Shown in pieces: positions 1 to 10,984 of a stretch of 64,000 nt of DNA. Every line of letters starts with the position of its first letter. Position 1 is the first letter of the stretch. Source of the DNA: Cryptomeria japonica. Its lineage: Eukaryota; Streptophyta; Pinopsida; Cupressales; Cupressaceae. Below the pieces are notes generated by a model, which ran no database searches, was not told the origin of the DNA, and saw only the letters and a list, made by a program, of their open reading frames with translations. The stretch is taken from NCBI RefSeq assembly GCF_030272615.1, contig NC_081409.1, positions 470,202,573 to 470,266,572 of the forward strand. The letters are read 5' to 3'. A program made the translations under genes and the position numbers.

Positions 1-604
1 GAACACACACCATTTTAGACTTTGGTAGGTCATATACCAGTATAAACAATTGCTCGACCAAGAACTCGCACTTCTGACTATGTGCTTGCATTTGAAGGAG
101 GGAGCCAATGGTGGCCATTGCATCTGCAGCCCTGTTGTTTGTTCGTGCAATTTGGTCAAACTTGATTGCCGTGAAATGTTGCTTAAGATCTTCAACCATG
201 GTATGGTAGGGAAGGAGTTTATCATCTTTTGTCTAGTATTCATCATTGACTTGTTTTATGATGAGTTGGGAATCGCCATAGACTTGTAATTCCTTTATTT
301 TCCAGTGGATAGCCAAGCATAAACTTGTGATGACGGCCTCATATTCTGCTATGTTATTGGTACATGCAAAGGCTATCTTGTATGATTTGGGGATGCCATC
401 TCCTTGAGGTGTGACCAATAATATTCTTTCCCCTAATCCATTTTGAGTGTAGGAGCCATTAAAATACAATTTCCATGTGGAGGATGTGGTAACTGTCATA
501 ATGAGCTCATCTGGTAATTCTGTGAGAAGAGGATGGTCGCTTGGAAGTGGAGCTTTAGCCAACTGATCTGTAATGACTTGTCCTTTGATTGCCTTTCTAT
601 CCAC
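1..604 (-). pseudogene. Element G archaeal-type RNase H (aRNH), decayed
   Basis: This is the second RNase H domain of a Tat-type pol, which would degrade the RNA strand of the RNA/DNA hybrid during reverse transcription. Visible motifs are WKLYFNGSYT (the first catalytic Asp of the usual FDGS is Asn here), NNIAEYEAVI with the catalytic Glu, and VYGDSQLIIKQV with the third Asp. The frame stops at 233 and then continues to the window edge with NRAADAMATIGSLL, the fourth-Asp region, and the linker towards integrase. The first-Asp change and the stop make it inactive. It is homologous to the aRNH of element H at 61494-61973. Confidence 0.85.
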
Positions 605-737
605 ATATTAAATGTCAAACTCACTTAAGAGCATGACCCATTTGGTGGTTTTGCTAGTGAGAGCAATCTTTGGACAAGAGATATTTAAGTGGATCAATTT
701 TAGCAATTAATTTTGTCTTATTATTTAGCATATAGTG

Positions 738-2291
738 TCATAGTTTCTGTGTGTTGAAGACTAATGCCAAACATGCTCTTTCAATGGGGGTGTAATTAAG
801 TTCATATCCTACCAAAATTTGACTGATGTAGTAAATGGCGTGTTCCTTCCCTTGATCATCTGTTTGCACCAATAATGCCCCCAATGCCACTGCAGTAGCA
901 AATATATACAAACTAAGGGGTTTTCCAAGAGTAGGAGGCATCAATACGAGAGGTGATGCTAGATATTCTTTTAATTTATCAAAGGCCTTTTGACATAGGC
1001 AATCCCATTTAAATTTTGTGTCTTTACGCAATAGGTGTGCAAATGGATGGCACTTGTCTGCTAGCTGTGAAATGAAACGCCTGACAGACTGGAGTTTTCC
1101 CTGGAGACTGCGCAGTTGTCTGAGAGTTTTTGGCGAAGGCATTTCCATAATAGTTTTTACCTTTGCAGGATCAACCTCGATGCCTCTGTGGGAAACAATG
1201 AATCCCAGTATTTTTCCCGATGTGACGTCAAACACACACTTTTTGGGATTTAGGCGCAGCTTGTATTTTTTCAATCTTTCGAACATCTGTTTTAGAATGG
1301 GGATGTGTTGTTGTCTTGTCTTGGATTTTCCTAGCAGATTATCCACGTAGTCCTCCATAATTTTGTGCAAGAGGTCATGAAAAATTGTTGTCATTGCCCG
1401 TTGATACGTAGCTCCAACATTTTTAAGGCCAAAAGGCATGACCCGATAATAGAAAGTACCCCATGGTGTTGTGAATGCAGTTTTATGCTGATCCTCATTT
1501 GCTATCCTGATTTGGTTGTATCTAAAAAACCCATCCATTAGTGATAACATTTCATGTCCTGCTGTAAGGTCCACAATCATGTCTATATTGGGGAGCGGGA
1601 AATCATCTTTAGGACAAGCTATATTTAGATCTCGGAAATCTATGTAGATGTGGATGCCCCTAGTAGGTTTGCTGACAGGTACAATGTTGGAGACCCATTT
1701 AGCATAATCTATTGGTTTGATAAATTCTGCATCTAACAACTTTTGGAGTTTTGCCTTGACCAGGAGTGCAATATGTGGGTGCACTTTGCACAATTTTTGT
1801 TTTACAGGTTTTGCATCTCGACAGACGGTGAGATTGTAAACCACCAAGGCAGGGTCTAACCTTGGCATATCAGAATAGGACCATGCAAAATTGATTTTTA
1901 CCTCTGTAAGGAAGTTGATGAAGTCTTGTTTCTCGATTTCTATGAGGGATTTGATAATGAGCACATTTTTCGGAATGACCTCGGTGCCAATGTTGATGCT
2001 GTTTGTTTCTTCTATCAACAAATTTGATTTGTCCTGTGGAAGGTAACCAATGGTAGGGAGGTCAAATTCCTCATCGTCAAGTGCCTTTTCCAAGTTTTCA
2101 CTTTTAGATATGCCCTTTGTTTTTATTTCTTGTTCATCCAAAGGCACCTCAGGAAGGTTTTCACCTAGGGAATCATATCTTTTTCTTTTATTATCTTTTT
2201 TGTGGCTAATAGCATTGACTTGACTACCAAAGTATCCCTTTTCATGTAGTTGAATACCCTCGATTCTACTACAATCTTCCGTATTTTGCAT
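738..2291 (-). pseudogene. Element G reverse transcriptase and RNase H
   Basis: A 517-codon open stretch of Ty3/gypsy pol copies element RNA into DNA. The N-terminal 110 residues are an acidic linker, followed by NFAWSYSDMPRLDP, which precedes RT in Tat elements. RT runs over about residues 150-400 with IDFRDLNIACPKDDFPLP, MPFGLKNVGATYQRAM and the active-site box. That box reads YVDN (1338-1349) where YVDD is expected, so the second catalytic Asp is lost by GAT to AAT. The RNase H start, LYIFATAVALGALLVQ, and a stop after NTQKL follow. The ATG at 2291 is probably an internal Met of a longer polyprotein. Confidence 0.92.
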
Positions 2292-2348
2292 TGTTAGGAG
2301 AGCAATGAGAGCATTATCATCGGTGCAGATATCTAAAGTGGGTTTGTC

Positions 2349-2693
2349 TCATTGGACCCAGTCAATGAGTTCAGGATGGACAAGATGTAGCTCATGTGAA
2401 GTGGGAGGGGTTATGGGGGTGATGGTATTGATGTAAGCGTCCAAGAAGATATCTTTCTCATATTCATAAGGCATTTCATGGAATTCCTCTTCGTCAACGC
2501 TTTCGACATCCGAAGAAGGACTAGAAGGGGCACCAATGATAGTAATCTTAGGCACCAGGGTGTACCCCAAGCCTCTCTTGTATCTATAGGAGATGGGATT
2601 TATGGGTGCTTTTCTTCCTTTCTCATCCTCTGGTCCCAGGCCGTGTCCTTTGTAACCCATTTTTTCAACTATGGCAGATGCTTTTGGGTACAT
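2349..2693 (-). pseudogene. Element G: G-patch-like segment between protease and RT
   Basis: This open stretch of 114 codons lies between the protease and RT blocks. Residues 8-45 carry the glycine spacing of a G-patch: KMGYKGHGLG, then PINP and RGLGY. G-patch modules bind RNA or RNA helicases and occur next to the protease in some retroviruses, so a nucleic-acid role in the polyprotein is plausible. The rest is acidic (SSDVESVDEEEF) and ends at HPELIDWVQ. Element H has a related tail (PYLDWLENDE, near 63750). The call rests on motif spacing alone. Confidence 0.6.
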
Positions 2694-3146
2694 TTCTTTG
2701 GATATTCTTGTTGGATCTTCATCTTCTTCCCAGTATAGCCATGAAGAGATATCTGCTTTGAGGCTCTCATTATCAAGTGGGCCCCATTACTAGAAGGTAG
2801 TGTTTTGGCATTGAATGACTAGTTTTGGGTCCCTTTTTATCTCTTTTGGTTTGCCAAATGACTTAGGAGAGAGAGGGAGGTTGCCTATTAATAAGACGTC
2901 CTGCAATTTGTATTCTCCACAGCCATTGTCCAAAAACTTGATTTGATTATCTGGTTGGGATGATGTGGAGGCAACATTTGATGTGTCAGATGGAGGTGTT
3001 GGTGAGGGTCTATTTAGTGGGCAATGATACAGATGCTTCCCCTCTAATAGTTTGCAATATTGAAAAGGTTGGGGATCACCTTTGATAGTGATCTCTCTTC
3101 CGTTATACGGAAATTTGATGCATTGGTGATAGGTGGAGGGTATGGC
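2694..3146 (-). other. Element G pol linker without a readable domain
   Basis: Minus-strand sequence between the protease and the G-patch-like segment. Fragments such as ITEERSLSKVIPNLFN can be read, but stops and frame changes break it. No conserved domain was recognised. It belongs to element G because it lies between two of its pol domains. Confidence 0.5.
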
Positions 3147-3434
3147 CTACAAGGAATGAATCCATGGCCTCCTGAGGAGAATGTTGTAGGGGAGGTCAAG
3201 ATCTAGTACTTGGCAAGGGGTTTCAATTGTAATGGGGCCCACTTGAAGAGGTAAGGTGACCACGCCCTTTGAAATTCTTTCTGCCTTTATTGTGATCCTT
3301 TCTGATGTGTCTATCAAATCCTTAGAAAATCGCAATTGTTTAATTAATTTGTATGTACACAAATTAAGCCTGGATCCACCATCTATTAGGATACATTTGA
3401 CCTTGTGCTTGTGGATAAGAGCTTCAATGTGCAA
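3147..3434 (-). pseudogene. Element G retropepsin-like aspartic protease
   Basis: The protease would cleave the Gag-Pol polyprotein. The active-site region reads KCILIDGGSRLNLCTYKL. Tat elements often carry D-x-G-S where other elements have D-T/S-G-A, so DGGS is probably functional in itself. The C-terminal flap/strand LPLQVGPITIETPCQVLDLDLPYNILLRRPWIHSL follows, with RRPWIH for the usual GRPWIH. The open stretch is cut off from gag upstream by stops and frame changes near 3434-3490. The Met at 3434 is internal to a longer polyprotein. Confidence 0.85.
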
Positions 3435-4651
3435 AGTTTTGTTATGGTCTTCATCTATGGGAGCATCTTTGGAGTTAAATATAATGTGCTATTGGGCAGC
3501 AACATTTCCAATGAGGGCTTGGAATTGGGTGGTGTTGATGTTATCTAGAACACGTGATTGGAGAAGGGCTTGTTCCAAAATTTCTTTATGGACCGGGGAG
3601 GTTTTGAGAAGTTCCAAAATAGAGATCTGCGCGGGTGTCTTCCCAAGTTGATCAAGGAGGTCATATCGGCGGGTGGGGGGTTTGGTGGGGGAGGAACTCC
3701 TTGGATGGTGACTCTTCCTCGGCATGTAGTTGCATTGCAGTCATTTTGGAAATGGGAGGTGGAAGGCATGGTGCCTTTAATAACTATCCGAGTAGGATTT
3801 GGTCTACTTTGGGAAGAAGGAGAATTGACTCCTTGGATGGTTATGACATTGACATGATTGTCTGCAAGTTCAATGCGACCTACTAAAAAATCAAAACCGG
3901 TTATGTGATTAGCATAGTCATAACCCATTGCATTAGATGATGAGCCTTTTCCTTTATCATGATTTGGGAAGGGTTTCTAGTACATTTTGAGTTTGTCATT
4001 GTTATTACCAGGTTTTGTATTTACTATCTCAATCTCACCTCTATCAATGAGATCTTGTATGTAGGTCTTCAGTTTCATAAACTTTCATGTATCATGTCCC
4101 TTGATACGATGGTATTCACAATACTCATTTTCATTATAACATCTTGGCTTAGGTTGATTGGGGTCAAACGGGCTAGTGATTGGAAAAACCACTATACCTG
4201 CTTGGACAAGTTTTTGAAACACCACTTCAATAGGCTCAGCCAGAGGAGTGAAATCTCTTGGAGTCCTGTTATTCGATCGGGGTGGTCATCCCTGGATTGA
4301 GACATTGTTGTGAGGTTTTTGGAATTGATTTTGGTTGTTGAATTGATGATTGTTGGTGGTGGATTTTGGGGGAGCGGCCACGGTTTGGACCCGCTTTGCA
4401 TCAGTTATACCATCATTGACCACATTTTTGTTTTTAGACCAGAATTTTGGCTTGTCGCTATAATAAGAGGAAGAATTTTGTGTTGATTTCTGGTAATGTT
4501 TCAAGGTTCTTTCCTCCAACAAGACACATTCAAGGGCGAGGCCCTTATCTATCAATTTTTGGAAGGATTTGATACATTGAGATATTAAAGGTCTTGAAAG
4601 TTCAGGCACCAAGTTCTTTTGGAATAGCTCAATTTGATGTGGTTCTGGCAT
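3435..4651 (-). pseudogene. Element G gag C-terminal part and gag-protease linker
   Basis: Continuation of gag after the capsid domain. It reads through NLVPELSRPLISQCIKSFQKLIDKGLALE (the end of the retrotransposon gag domain), a Lys/Asn/Gln-rich spacer, and CYNENEYCEYHRIKGHDT near 4130. The latter is a degenerate CCHC-like knuckle of the type found in Tat gag (C-EYH-GHDT). Downstream are a Pro-rich segment (PPPPNPPPADM) and the run-up to the protease. Stops occur at about 4286, 4080, 3985 and 3545, and two overlapping frames over 3489-3928 show a frameshift. Confidence 0.75.
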
Positions 4652-4687
4652 GTCCCACTAGAATTTCTTGATAAGATGTCACCATCT

Positions 4688-5923
4688 CTATAAGAAATTG
4701 GCGAAGGTTTCTTTGGGCCTTTGTTTTGTATTACATAAGTCCATCATAGATACATCATTACCCATGTTGTATGCATAGTGGGCCACAAATTTTTCTGCCA
4801 AGTCTGGAAAAGAGACAATGGAACCTTGTGGTAAAGTTGAGAACCATGCCAAGGCATCTCCCATGAGACTCTTAGGAAAGAATCTGCGAAGGTAAAGGTC
4901 ACTATAGGAGACTTTTTGGCATAAGATGTGGAATTCTCGGACATGTTTGCGGGGATCTCCTTTGCCTTCATACTTGGTGAATTTAGGGATCTTAAATCCT
5001 AGGGGATATGGTGCAACTGATATAGATGGGTTGTAAGGACAAGGACAAAACTCTTCAAATGAGTAATTTTTTCTTTTATTAGTCCTTTGTTTCATGTCCT
5101 TGATGATATTTTTCATGTCTTGAATTTCCTTGATGAGGTCTTGTTGTGGACTTTGATATTGATGAATTGTATTTGCCCCAAGAATTGGATGAACCAAAGA
5201 AGGTGCACCACCACCAATATATTGATATGATGAGGAGGTGGGAACATGGGATGTGATGACCAATGTCACTGAGGTTTGAGGGATAGTTGGTTGTGGTCCG
5301 CCAACTATTGTGACAGGATTGAATAAGGCCCGGATAAAATTTGCGACATTGTTGGGAGGAAGGGAAGTTTGTGGAATAGAAATTTGTGGTTGAATAGAAG
5401 GAGGTGGTATAGAAGTTTGTTGGAGAATGGATGAGAATGGATTTGATAGTGGTATGGATGGTAAGGAGGAAGAAGGTGGGATGGAGACCATGGTGGGAGG
5501 TACCGCGGGTGGCATTGATTGAGCCTGGATGATTGATGGGGCTGCAATTGATTGAGTTTGAATAGTAGGTGCAACACTTTGTGTGGGAGGGAGGTCTCCT
5601 TGTGGTTGTTGCGTGAGAGTGGATCTATTAAATTCAGGCAGAAGTTGAGCTCCATGTTCAAGGAGAGTTTTCAGAAGTCCAGTAGGATTGTGTTTAATAA
5701 ACTTTTCCATCATCTCTTGGTTATAAGAATCCGCTAGGAAAGTTTGCACTTCTAGACAAAGTTCATCTTGGTTAACCATGTCAAGATTTTGACTTTGATC
5801 TTGATCCCTAGGTTGCCCACTTTGTGTATGATCTTGCGTGGCATCTTCATATAAGACATCAATGTCTGGCATGCCATATTGTTGTTCAGCCATCTTTTTC
5901 CTTTGGGATCGAGTTGCGACCAT
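4688..5923 (-). pseudogene. Element G gag, N-terminal and capsid part
   Basis: Gag builds the virus-like particle that packages element RNA. The ATG at 5923 fits the start of a Tat gag (MVATRSQRKKMAEQQYG). Residues 1-80 are polar, residues 90-250 are low-complexity Pro/Ser/Gln-rich, a short coiled-coil-like stretch follows (DLIKEIQDMKNIIKDMKQR), and then the conserved capsid block PKFTKYEGKGDPRKHVREF to GDALAWFSTLPQGSIVSFPDLAEKF. That last block is the retrotransposon gag signature. A stop at 4688 separates it from the next segment. The Pro-rich region is unusually long. Confidence 0.88.
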
Positions 5924-7004
5924 ACACGATATTTGTGATGAAAGGACTTAAGAAATTTGTGATGAAAGGACTTAGGAAATTTGAGGATGATTGATGGAGG
6001 AGGTATAGTAGTGATGGTTTAGAAGAAATTTGATGACTAGGTTGTCTTTGACATGAATACGACTTAATGGAGGATTGATTTGAATGGCAAGTTATATGAA
6101 GGGATATGACCACCCTGATTTGGACGATAATAGGTGTTTCAAAGGACAAACTTGAATGTTGACGGAGATGATGAACTCTTAGCTTCTCTCTTAGGCTTAT
6201 GAAAAATGGGACAAACAGAGTTTTGATGCAATTTTGGACTTTGTGTGGATAATAACTTGGACAATTGTTTGTGTCTTGACAAATATTTTTGCAAAGTGTT
6301 TGGGGATAGTGATGTGTTTTTAGTCTACTCTTGGCAAGTATGTATCAAACAAAGCAAACACAGTGATCAAATGCATATTATATCAAAGACACTCATGCTC
6401 ATATACAACATTCTTAAGGCTGGCAAGGACAATAGTCATTGAATCCCAATTGGTTTCCCATCTATGCTTACCTAGAGCGGACACTTAGATGCTTGACCCC
6501 ACTGGCTCCCCTCCACGACACTCACTTATCGGGGTAGCCAAGCATAAATTCCTATGAAAACTCCTCATGGCGAACTTTGTGTCTCTACTAAGGGCCGTAA
6601 GAATATGGGCTGCTTCAGAGGTCCGACCTCCTACACCAATGACTAGAAGGTCTTTGGCCACTATGAACAAGGTGTTTAGTAAGTCCTCCCGTTAAGAGCT
6701 ACCCTTTGAAGTTGTGCAAGCACAATTGAGGCCTATAGCCCAACAAGGCACAAAGAACTTAGTAGTCATGCAAGCGTGATTGAGATCTCTAGGATCCTAC
6801 TAAGCACCCAATGTGAGAGTGAACTCTCATGTAGCCCCAACCATTAACCCTTTCATAGTCAATGGCCTATTTATTATAGTGAGTTGGGAACCCCAGGTCT
6901 AGGTGTACTCACTTGGGTCGTTCCCCTCTTACCTTCTCAAAGAGCAAGTTGGGAGGGCAGGCCCAATAGAGGTAAACACACAATCAAACAAGAAAAGGTT
7001 GGAG

Positions 7005-8125
7005 GGTCTAGATTTATGATCGTCTAGTAAGATGAGAGCATACTTTCCTACCTTTACGCTTTTCTTAAAGACACATAAGACAATGGTTCATTCCATTTTA
7101 ATTAATATCTAGGTGCCTAATTTAAATAAATGCACAATATTTGGTTGAATCAGCTAGGCAACTTGCAAAACCACTTGATTAGTAGTTTGAAAAATGGAGT
7201 CTTCAAAAAGCATCCCGCAAAACAACTTGATTAGTAGTTAGGAAAAATAGAGTCTTCAACAAGCGTCCTGCAAAAAACAACAAAATGACAAAAATATTAA
7301 TTTTTTTTTATTTTTTGGGAATGAATAGAAAAACATGAATAAAAACTTTTTTACTAATGACAAATGTGGATTTGAAGAAAGCTTTGATGGGTAAATGGGG
7401 TTTGACTAGGTTTTTGTCACTTTCCAAGGGATATGCAAGCGAAAAATGGGGATTTTGGAGGAGAGATGAAGGAATGGGAAAATTTGTCCAAGAGGGACAA
7501 AGAAGCAAAAGTTGGATATGGATAATATGAGAAAAATTTGGAGGTGATTGGATAAAAGGGGAAGGAGTTATGACAAACCCTAAAAATAGAGAAATATGGG
7601 ATTTTGGGCTTCAAAAAGTGGATTTTTGGGATAAGGCCTCCAAGGAAGGAAATGTGGAAAATGGCAATGCGGAGAATCTGGTGAAGTTTGGAGGAAAATG
7701 GAGTCAAGAAAAAGAAGATATGGTGAAAAAGCAGAAACCTTAAATTTAACAAAAAATGTTAGGTCTGAATTTATGATTGTCTAGATAGACAAGAGCATAA
7801 TCTCCTACTTTCACACTTTCCTGCGGTCAGATAGATTATATTTAAATAGAGCAGATAATAGGAAATGAAAAAAAAAAGAAATGCAGACTACAATTAGCAC
7901 CTAAAAATTTTAGACAGATTAACAGAGTAGACAGTAGCACTAAACGGATAGAAAAGTGTCAAAGGTTCGGATTTCTGATTGTCTAGATAGACAAGAGCAT
8001 ACTCTCCTATTTTCACACTTTCTTGTGGTCAGAGTATACAGTCACGCTAAACAGAATATAGAAGTGAAAGGTCTAGATTTCTAATTGTCTATATAGACAA
8101 GAGCATACTCTCCTACTTTCACATA
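7005..8125. repeat. Four dispersed copies of a leader motif in G
   Basis: A motif of about 55-70 bp recurs at about 7010-7075, 7762-7832, 7966-8036 and 8068-8123. The core is GATTGTCTAGATAGACAAG, then AGCATA, CTCCTA and TTTCACACTTTC. The core contains a palindrome (TTGTCTAGATAGACAA). Spacing is irregular (about 750, 200 and 100 bp), so this is not a simple tandem array. Confidence 0.85.
7165..7268. repeat. 52-bp tandem duplication in the leader of G
   Basis: Two imperfect copies, starting at 7165 and 7217, share GCAAAAC, CTTGATTAGTAGTT and AGAGTCTTCAA or GGAGTCTTCAA in the same order. They look like a simple local duplication. Confidence 0.85.
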
Positions 8126-8423
8126 GATTATAATTAAACAGAGCAAATAACAGAGCAAATAACAGATCAGATAACAGGAATTCAAATTCCCACAAAAATA
8201 CTCACGCTAATCGCAAAGCTATCGTGCTGAAATTAAAATGGAAACAGAAAAAGAACAGAAACAAAAACAAAACAAAAACAGAAAAGAAGTTGTTGCGCAG
8301 AAATACAGAGCCGCTATTCTGGAACCTGCAAAAAAGATTTTTTTTTCTGCAGTCGCGCTATTCTAGAACCTGCGTCTCACAACTCACAAAAACCTAAAAG
8401 AAAACATTAGTTCTTAGGGACGT

Positions 8424-8443
8424 GGGTCCCACTGGGTGTGCCA
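8424..8443 (-). promoter_or_regulatory. Candidate primer-binding site of element G
   Basis: On the minus strand TGGCACACCCAGTGGGACCC begins 3 nt inside the presumed 5' LTR end. It starts with TGG, as a complement to a tRNA 3' CCA must, and resembles PBS sequences of plant Ty3/gypsy elements. The tRNA was not identified. Confidence 0.6.
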
Positions 8444-8446
8444 AAT

Positions 8447-9556
8447 TGAAGAGGGGAAAATAGATTTGAAGGTCAAATGATCAAAACATAACAAAATAAA
8501 CATGCAGAATGCTAAAATATCATTAAAAGACCATTTCACCTTGCTATTTTACCTTCTCCTTCGGATTGAGCTTGATGAAGTGAAGGCGCCCCTTGATAAT
8601 GCTCCACTTGATGTGCTCTTTTGATTGCAAGATGTGGATGGCTCTCGAATGTTGTGCACAAATGGAATGGATTTGAAAAATGATAAGGATGAGATGATCA
8701 AGTTGCCAAGATGATTTCCTGGGCTCAAAAGGGCAACATAAACTTATTGGATTTCAAGATGTTTAGAATGAAGGGACGGAGCCCTATTTAATAGGAAGAG
8801 GAGAGGAAAATGGATGGCTAGGATGAATTGGAGATGAAGGGCTAAGATTTACTTGTGAGCTCACACAAGGTCCAAGAGAGGGTGTGGAGACCAAGAAATA
8901 TGCCTTAAAAGCATTTCGTATCTCCACACTCCACAAGATGCATTGGAGGAATTAAAAATTCTCCAAAAAAGGATATCATGGGGATTGGAGGAATAAAAAG
9001 GAATTAAAAATTCCTTGGGAGAGGGGATGCCTAGAGGAATGTGTGATTTCAAAAATCTTACATTCACCTAGGAAAAGAGCATTTAAAGCTAGTGGCTGGA
9101 TGAAAAGGACAAAGAGTTGACTTTGTGGCTAATCATGATGATTAACCATTAACGACTCATTAGGAGGGGGATTAGAGGAAATGTTAGGTGGGATTAATAT
9201 TTGTAGGGGAATTTGACTAGGAGAGAGAATGTGTGGAGGGAATAAAAAATTAGAAGAATAATGTTAAGTGAGTTTAGGGAGTTTCTAGAAGAATGAATTA
9301 AGAAGATGATTTGTAGGAATCATGTAGGTTAACTAATTAATTGAAATTAATTAGCTAAGAGGAAGATTTGTGAGGATTTGATTTTTTTAGAAGAATAAAG
9401 AAAGGGATTGATTTATTAAATAAATCAATCATATGCTATAGTGACAATATTAATTATATTTAATTAATATTGAGAGGAATTTGAATTAACATAGTTAATT
9501 AATTAATTATGTGAGGAATTAAAAATAATTAAAATAATTATTTTTAAGTGTCTACA
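8447..9556 (-). repeat. Candidate 5' LTR of element G
   Basis: On the plus strand it starts with TGAAGAGGGG next to the PBS and ends with GTGTCTACA. On the minus strand this is the frequent plant LTR start TGTAGACAC. The body is purine-rich and then A+T-rich. The matching 3' LTR is outside the window, so the limits are inferred. Confidence 0.55.
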
Positions 9557-10051
9557 GTAAGAAATTAGCATGAAATGTGATTTGATTTTAGTTTTAATTT
9601 TTGAAAGTCTCAAATGAAATGCAAATTAAGAGGAAATGGAATTCAATTTTGAATTTGGGGAAATTTGATTTATTTGAAATGAAGCGAAATTAAATTAAAT
9701 AAATTTATGAAATTTATTTAATTTGGAGGACATCATTAGATAATTAAATAATTTAAAGAAATTATTTAATTATGGGGAGAATAGAAATCGAAATTAATTA
9801 AATAATAAAAAATATTTAATTAAGGTAAATAATCGTAATTAATTAAATAATAAAATTATTTAATTATTTTTAAAGGGGAATGGTCAAATGATTAAATGAT
9901 TAGGATAGAAATTGAATAATTAGTTTATGATGAAAAAGGTGAATATTAGCGTAGAGAAATAAAATTAGATTAATTAAATAATTAGGATTATTTAGTTAAT
10001 ATAGAAGAATAATTAGCCATGTTAGTAATGGGACAATTTTGAGTGTCTATG
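9557..10051 (-). repeat. Candidate 3' LTR fragment of element H, cut by G
   Basis: A very A+T-rich segment rich in TTAATTAAATAATTA. It ends at 10051 with TTTTGAGTGTCTATG, which parallels the G LTR end TTTTTAAGTGTCTACA at 9556. Just outside lies a purine tract on the minus strand. It is best read as the start of another Tat LTR of minus orientation into which G inserted. No second copy is visible to prove it. Confidence 0.4.
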
Positions 10052-10068
10052 TTTTGCCCCTCTTTGAG
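10052..10068 (-). promoter_or_regulatory. Candidate polypurine tract of element H
   Basis: The minus strand reads TCTCAAAGAGGGGCAAAA directly before the presumed LTR start. A G-rich purine run next to an LTR 5' end is the primer for plus-strand DNA synthesis. Confidence 0.45.
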
Positions 10069-10984
10069 ACAATGTTAAAAGTAACATTGTTTCAAAGAAA
10101 AAGTAAAATTTTTTGCCCCAATATGCCCTAGTGATGGTAGAGTACAATTGTGTCCCCTCAAAAAATTGTTCGAAAAATCTGGGTTTAAAGACCAATTTAA
10201 CGATAATATGACTAGGATCATATGTTTCTAGTTTGGTGAAGTTTCAAGCTTTTTTGACTAACATACAAGATAGTGGAAGTTGATTTTGACCACGATCGAT
10301 AGGTTGGGAAACCCTAATTCTGGCTTCAAATTGGCTATAAATAGGAATTTCGGACTGCATTTGGCTCATTTGCATTCTTGGAGTTTCTTGAGTTCAGAAT
10401 GATTTTTGAGCAACTTGTGAGCATTCTAAGAGTGATGGTGGGCCTTAGGATTAGAGAACACTTCTATGAGTGGGTGCATTTGTTCAGCCAACTAGAGCGC
10501 TTGAGTGGCATGGTAGGTACATCAAACCGTCTTGTCAAATTTTTCCCTAATTTCTTGTTTGAAAAAAAATTGTCTGATGTCAAATTTCTAAGTGTTTCGC
10601 ATTTGTGTTGCGGTTTTTTGCATTCATGATTTATTTTTTGCAATCGTTATTTTTGCTACACATTTATTAACTGTCTCACAATTGACTGTTATTTTTTGCA
10701 TTTGTGTCCTTATTTTCCATAATTGTCATAAATATTTCATATTTTTTTATAGTATTCTACATATGTTATAACAATTTTGTAACTGTTATTATAATTTCAC
10801 ATGTGTCTAAAATTTTGTATTTGACTATTTTATTGCATATGAAAATTTTGAGTTTTGCAATTGTCATTTTTGGGAAAGTTTTCAGCTTAGGGATAAATTT
10901 TGACATGTGCATCATACATTTGCAGATTTTAGGCAGATTTAAGCTCATAATGATATATTTTATAGGCTATTCTTCTTGTACTTA
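10069..10984 (+). other. Upstream region of the PMD pseudogene
   Basis: About 0.9 kb without a convincing ORF. It holds a well-formed TATA box (10336-10343) and then a T-rich stretch that would be 5' untranslated sequence. The open stretches at 10378-10629 and 10704-10985 resemble nothing known and look like chance ORFs. Confidence 0.5.
10336..10343 (+). promoter_or_regulatory. TATA box upstream of the PMD pseudogene
   Basis: TTGGCTATAAATAGGAA is a near-ideal plant TATA box on the plus strand, about 650 bp upstream of the first recognisable PMD codons. It may be an own promoter for an antisense ORF of element H. Confidence 0.6.

Larger units (their letters stand above)
5924..8433 (-). other. 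Element G leader between PBS and gag
   Basis: A 2.5-kb stretch that would be the 5' untranslated leader of G. It holds no convincing ORF. It carries a short direct duplication at about 5932-5977 (AATTTGTGATGAAAGGACTTA twice), a 52-bp tandem duplication (7165-7268) and four spaced copies of a 55-70-bp motif (7005-8125). Long repeat-rich leaders are known in Tat elements. I assign it from its position between PBS and gag. Confidence 0.6.
1..9556 (-). mobile_element. Element G: Tat-lineage Ty3/gypsy retrotransposon, 3' part cut by window edge
   Basis: Read on the minus strand from right to left: a candidate 5' LTR (8447-9556), a PBS near 8443, a 2.5-kb leader with repeats, gag (from 5923), retropepsin (about 3434-3147), a G-patch-like segment (2693-2349), reverse transcriptase with RNase H (2291-738) and a second archaeal-type RNase H (604-1). 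Integrase and the 3' LTR would lie left of the window. A second RNase H after the RT-linked one is a known mark of the Tat/Ogre lineage. Several frames are interrupted, so the copy is inactive. The LTR limits are inferred from the PBS and the typical terminal TGTAGACAC, because the partner LTR is not visible. Confidence 0.85.

Noticed and set aside
7010-8125. Spaced repeats considered as a CRISPR array
   Set aside because: Irregular spacing, long degenerate units and a plant retrotransposon context.
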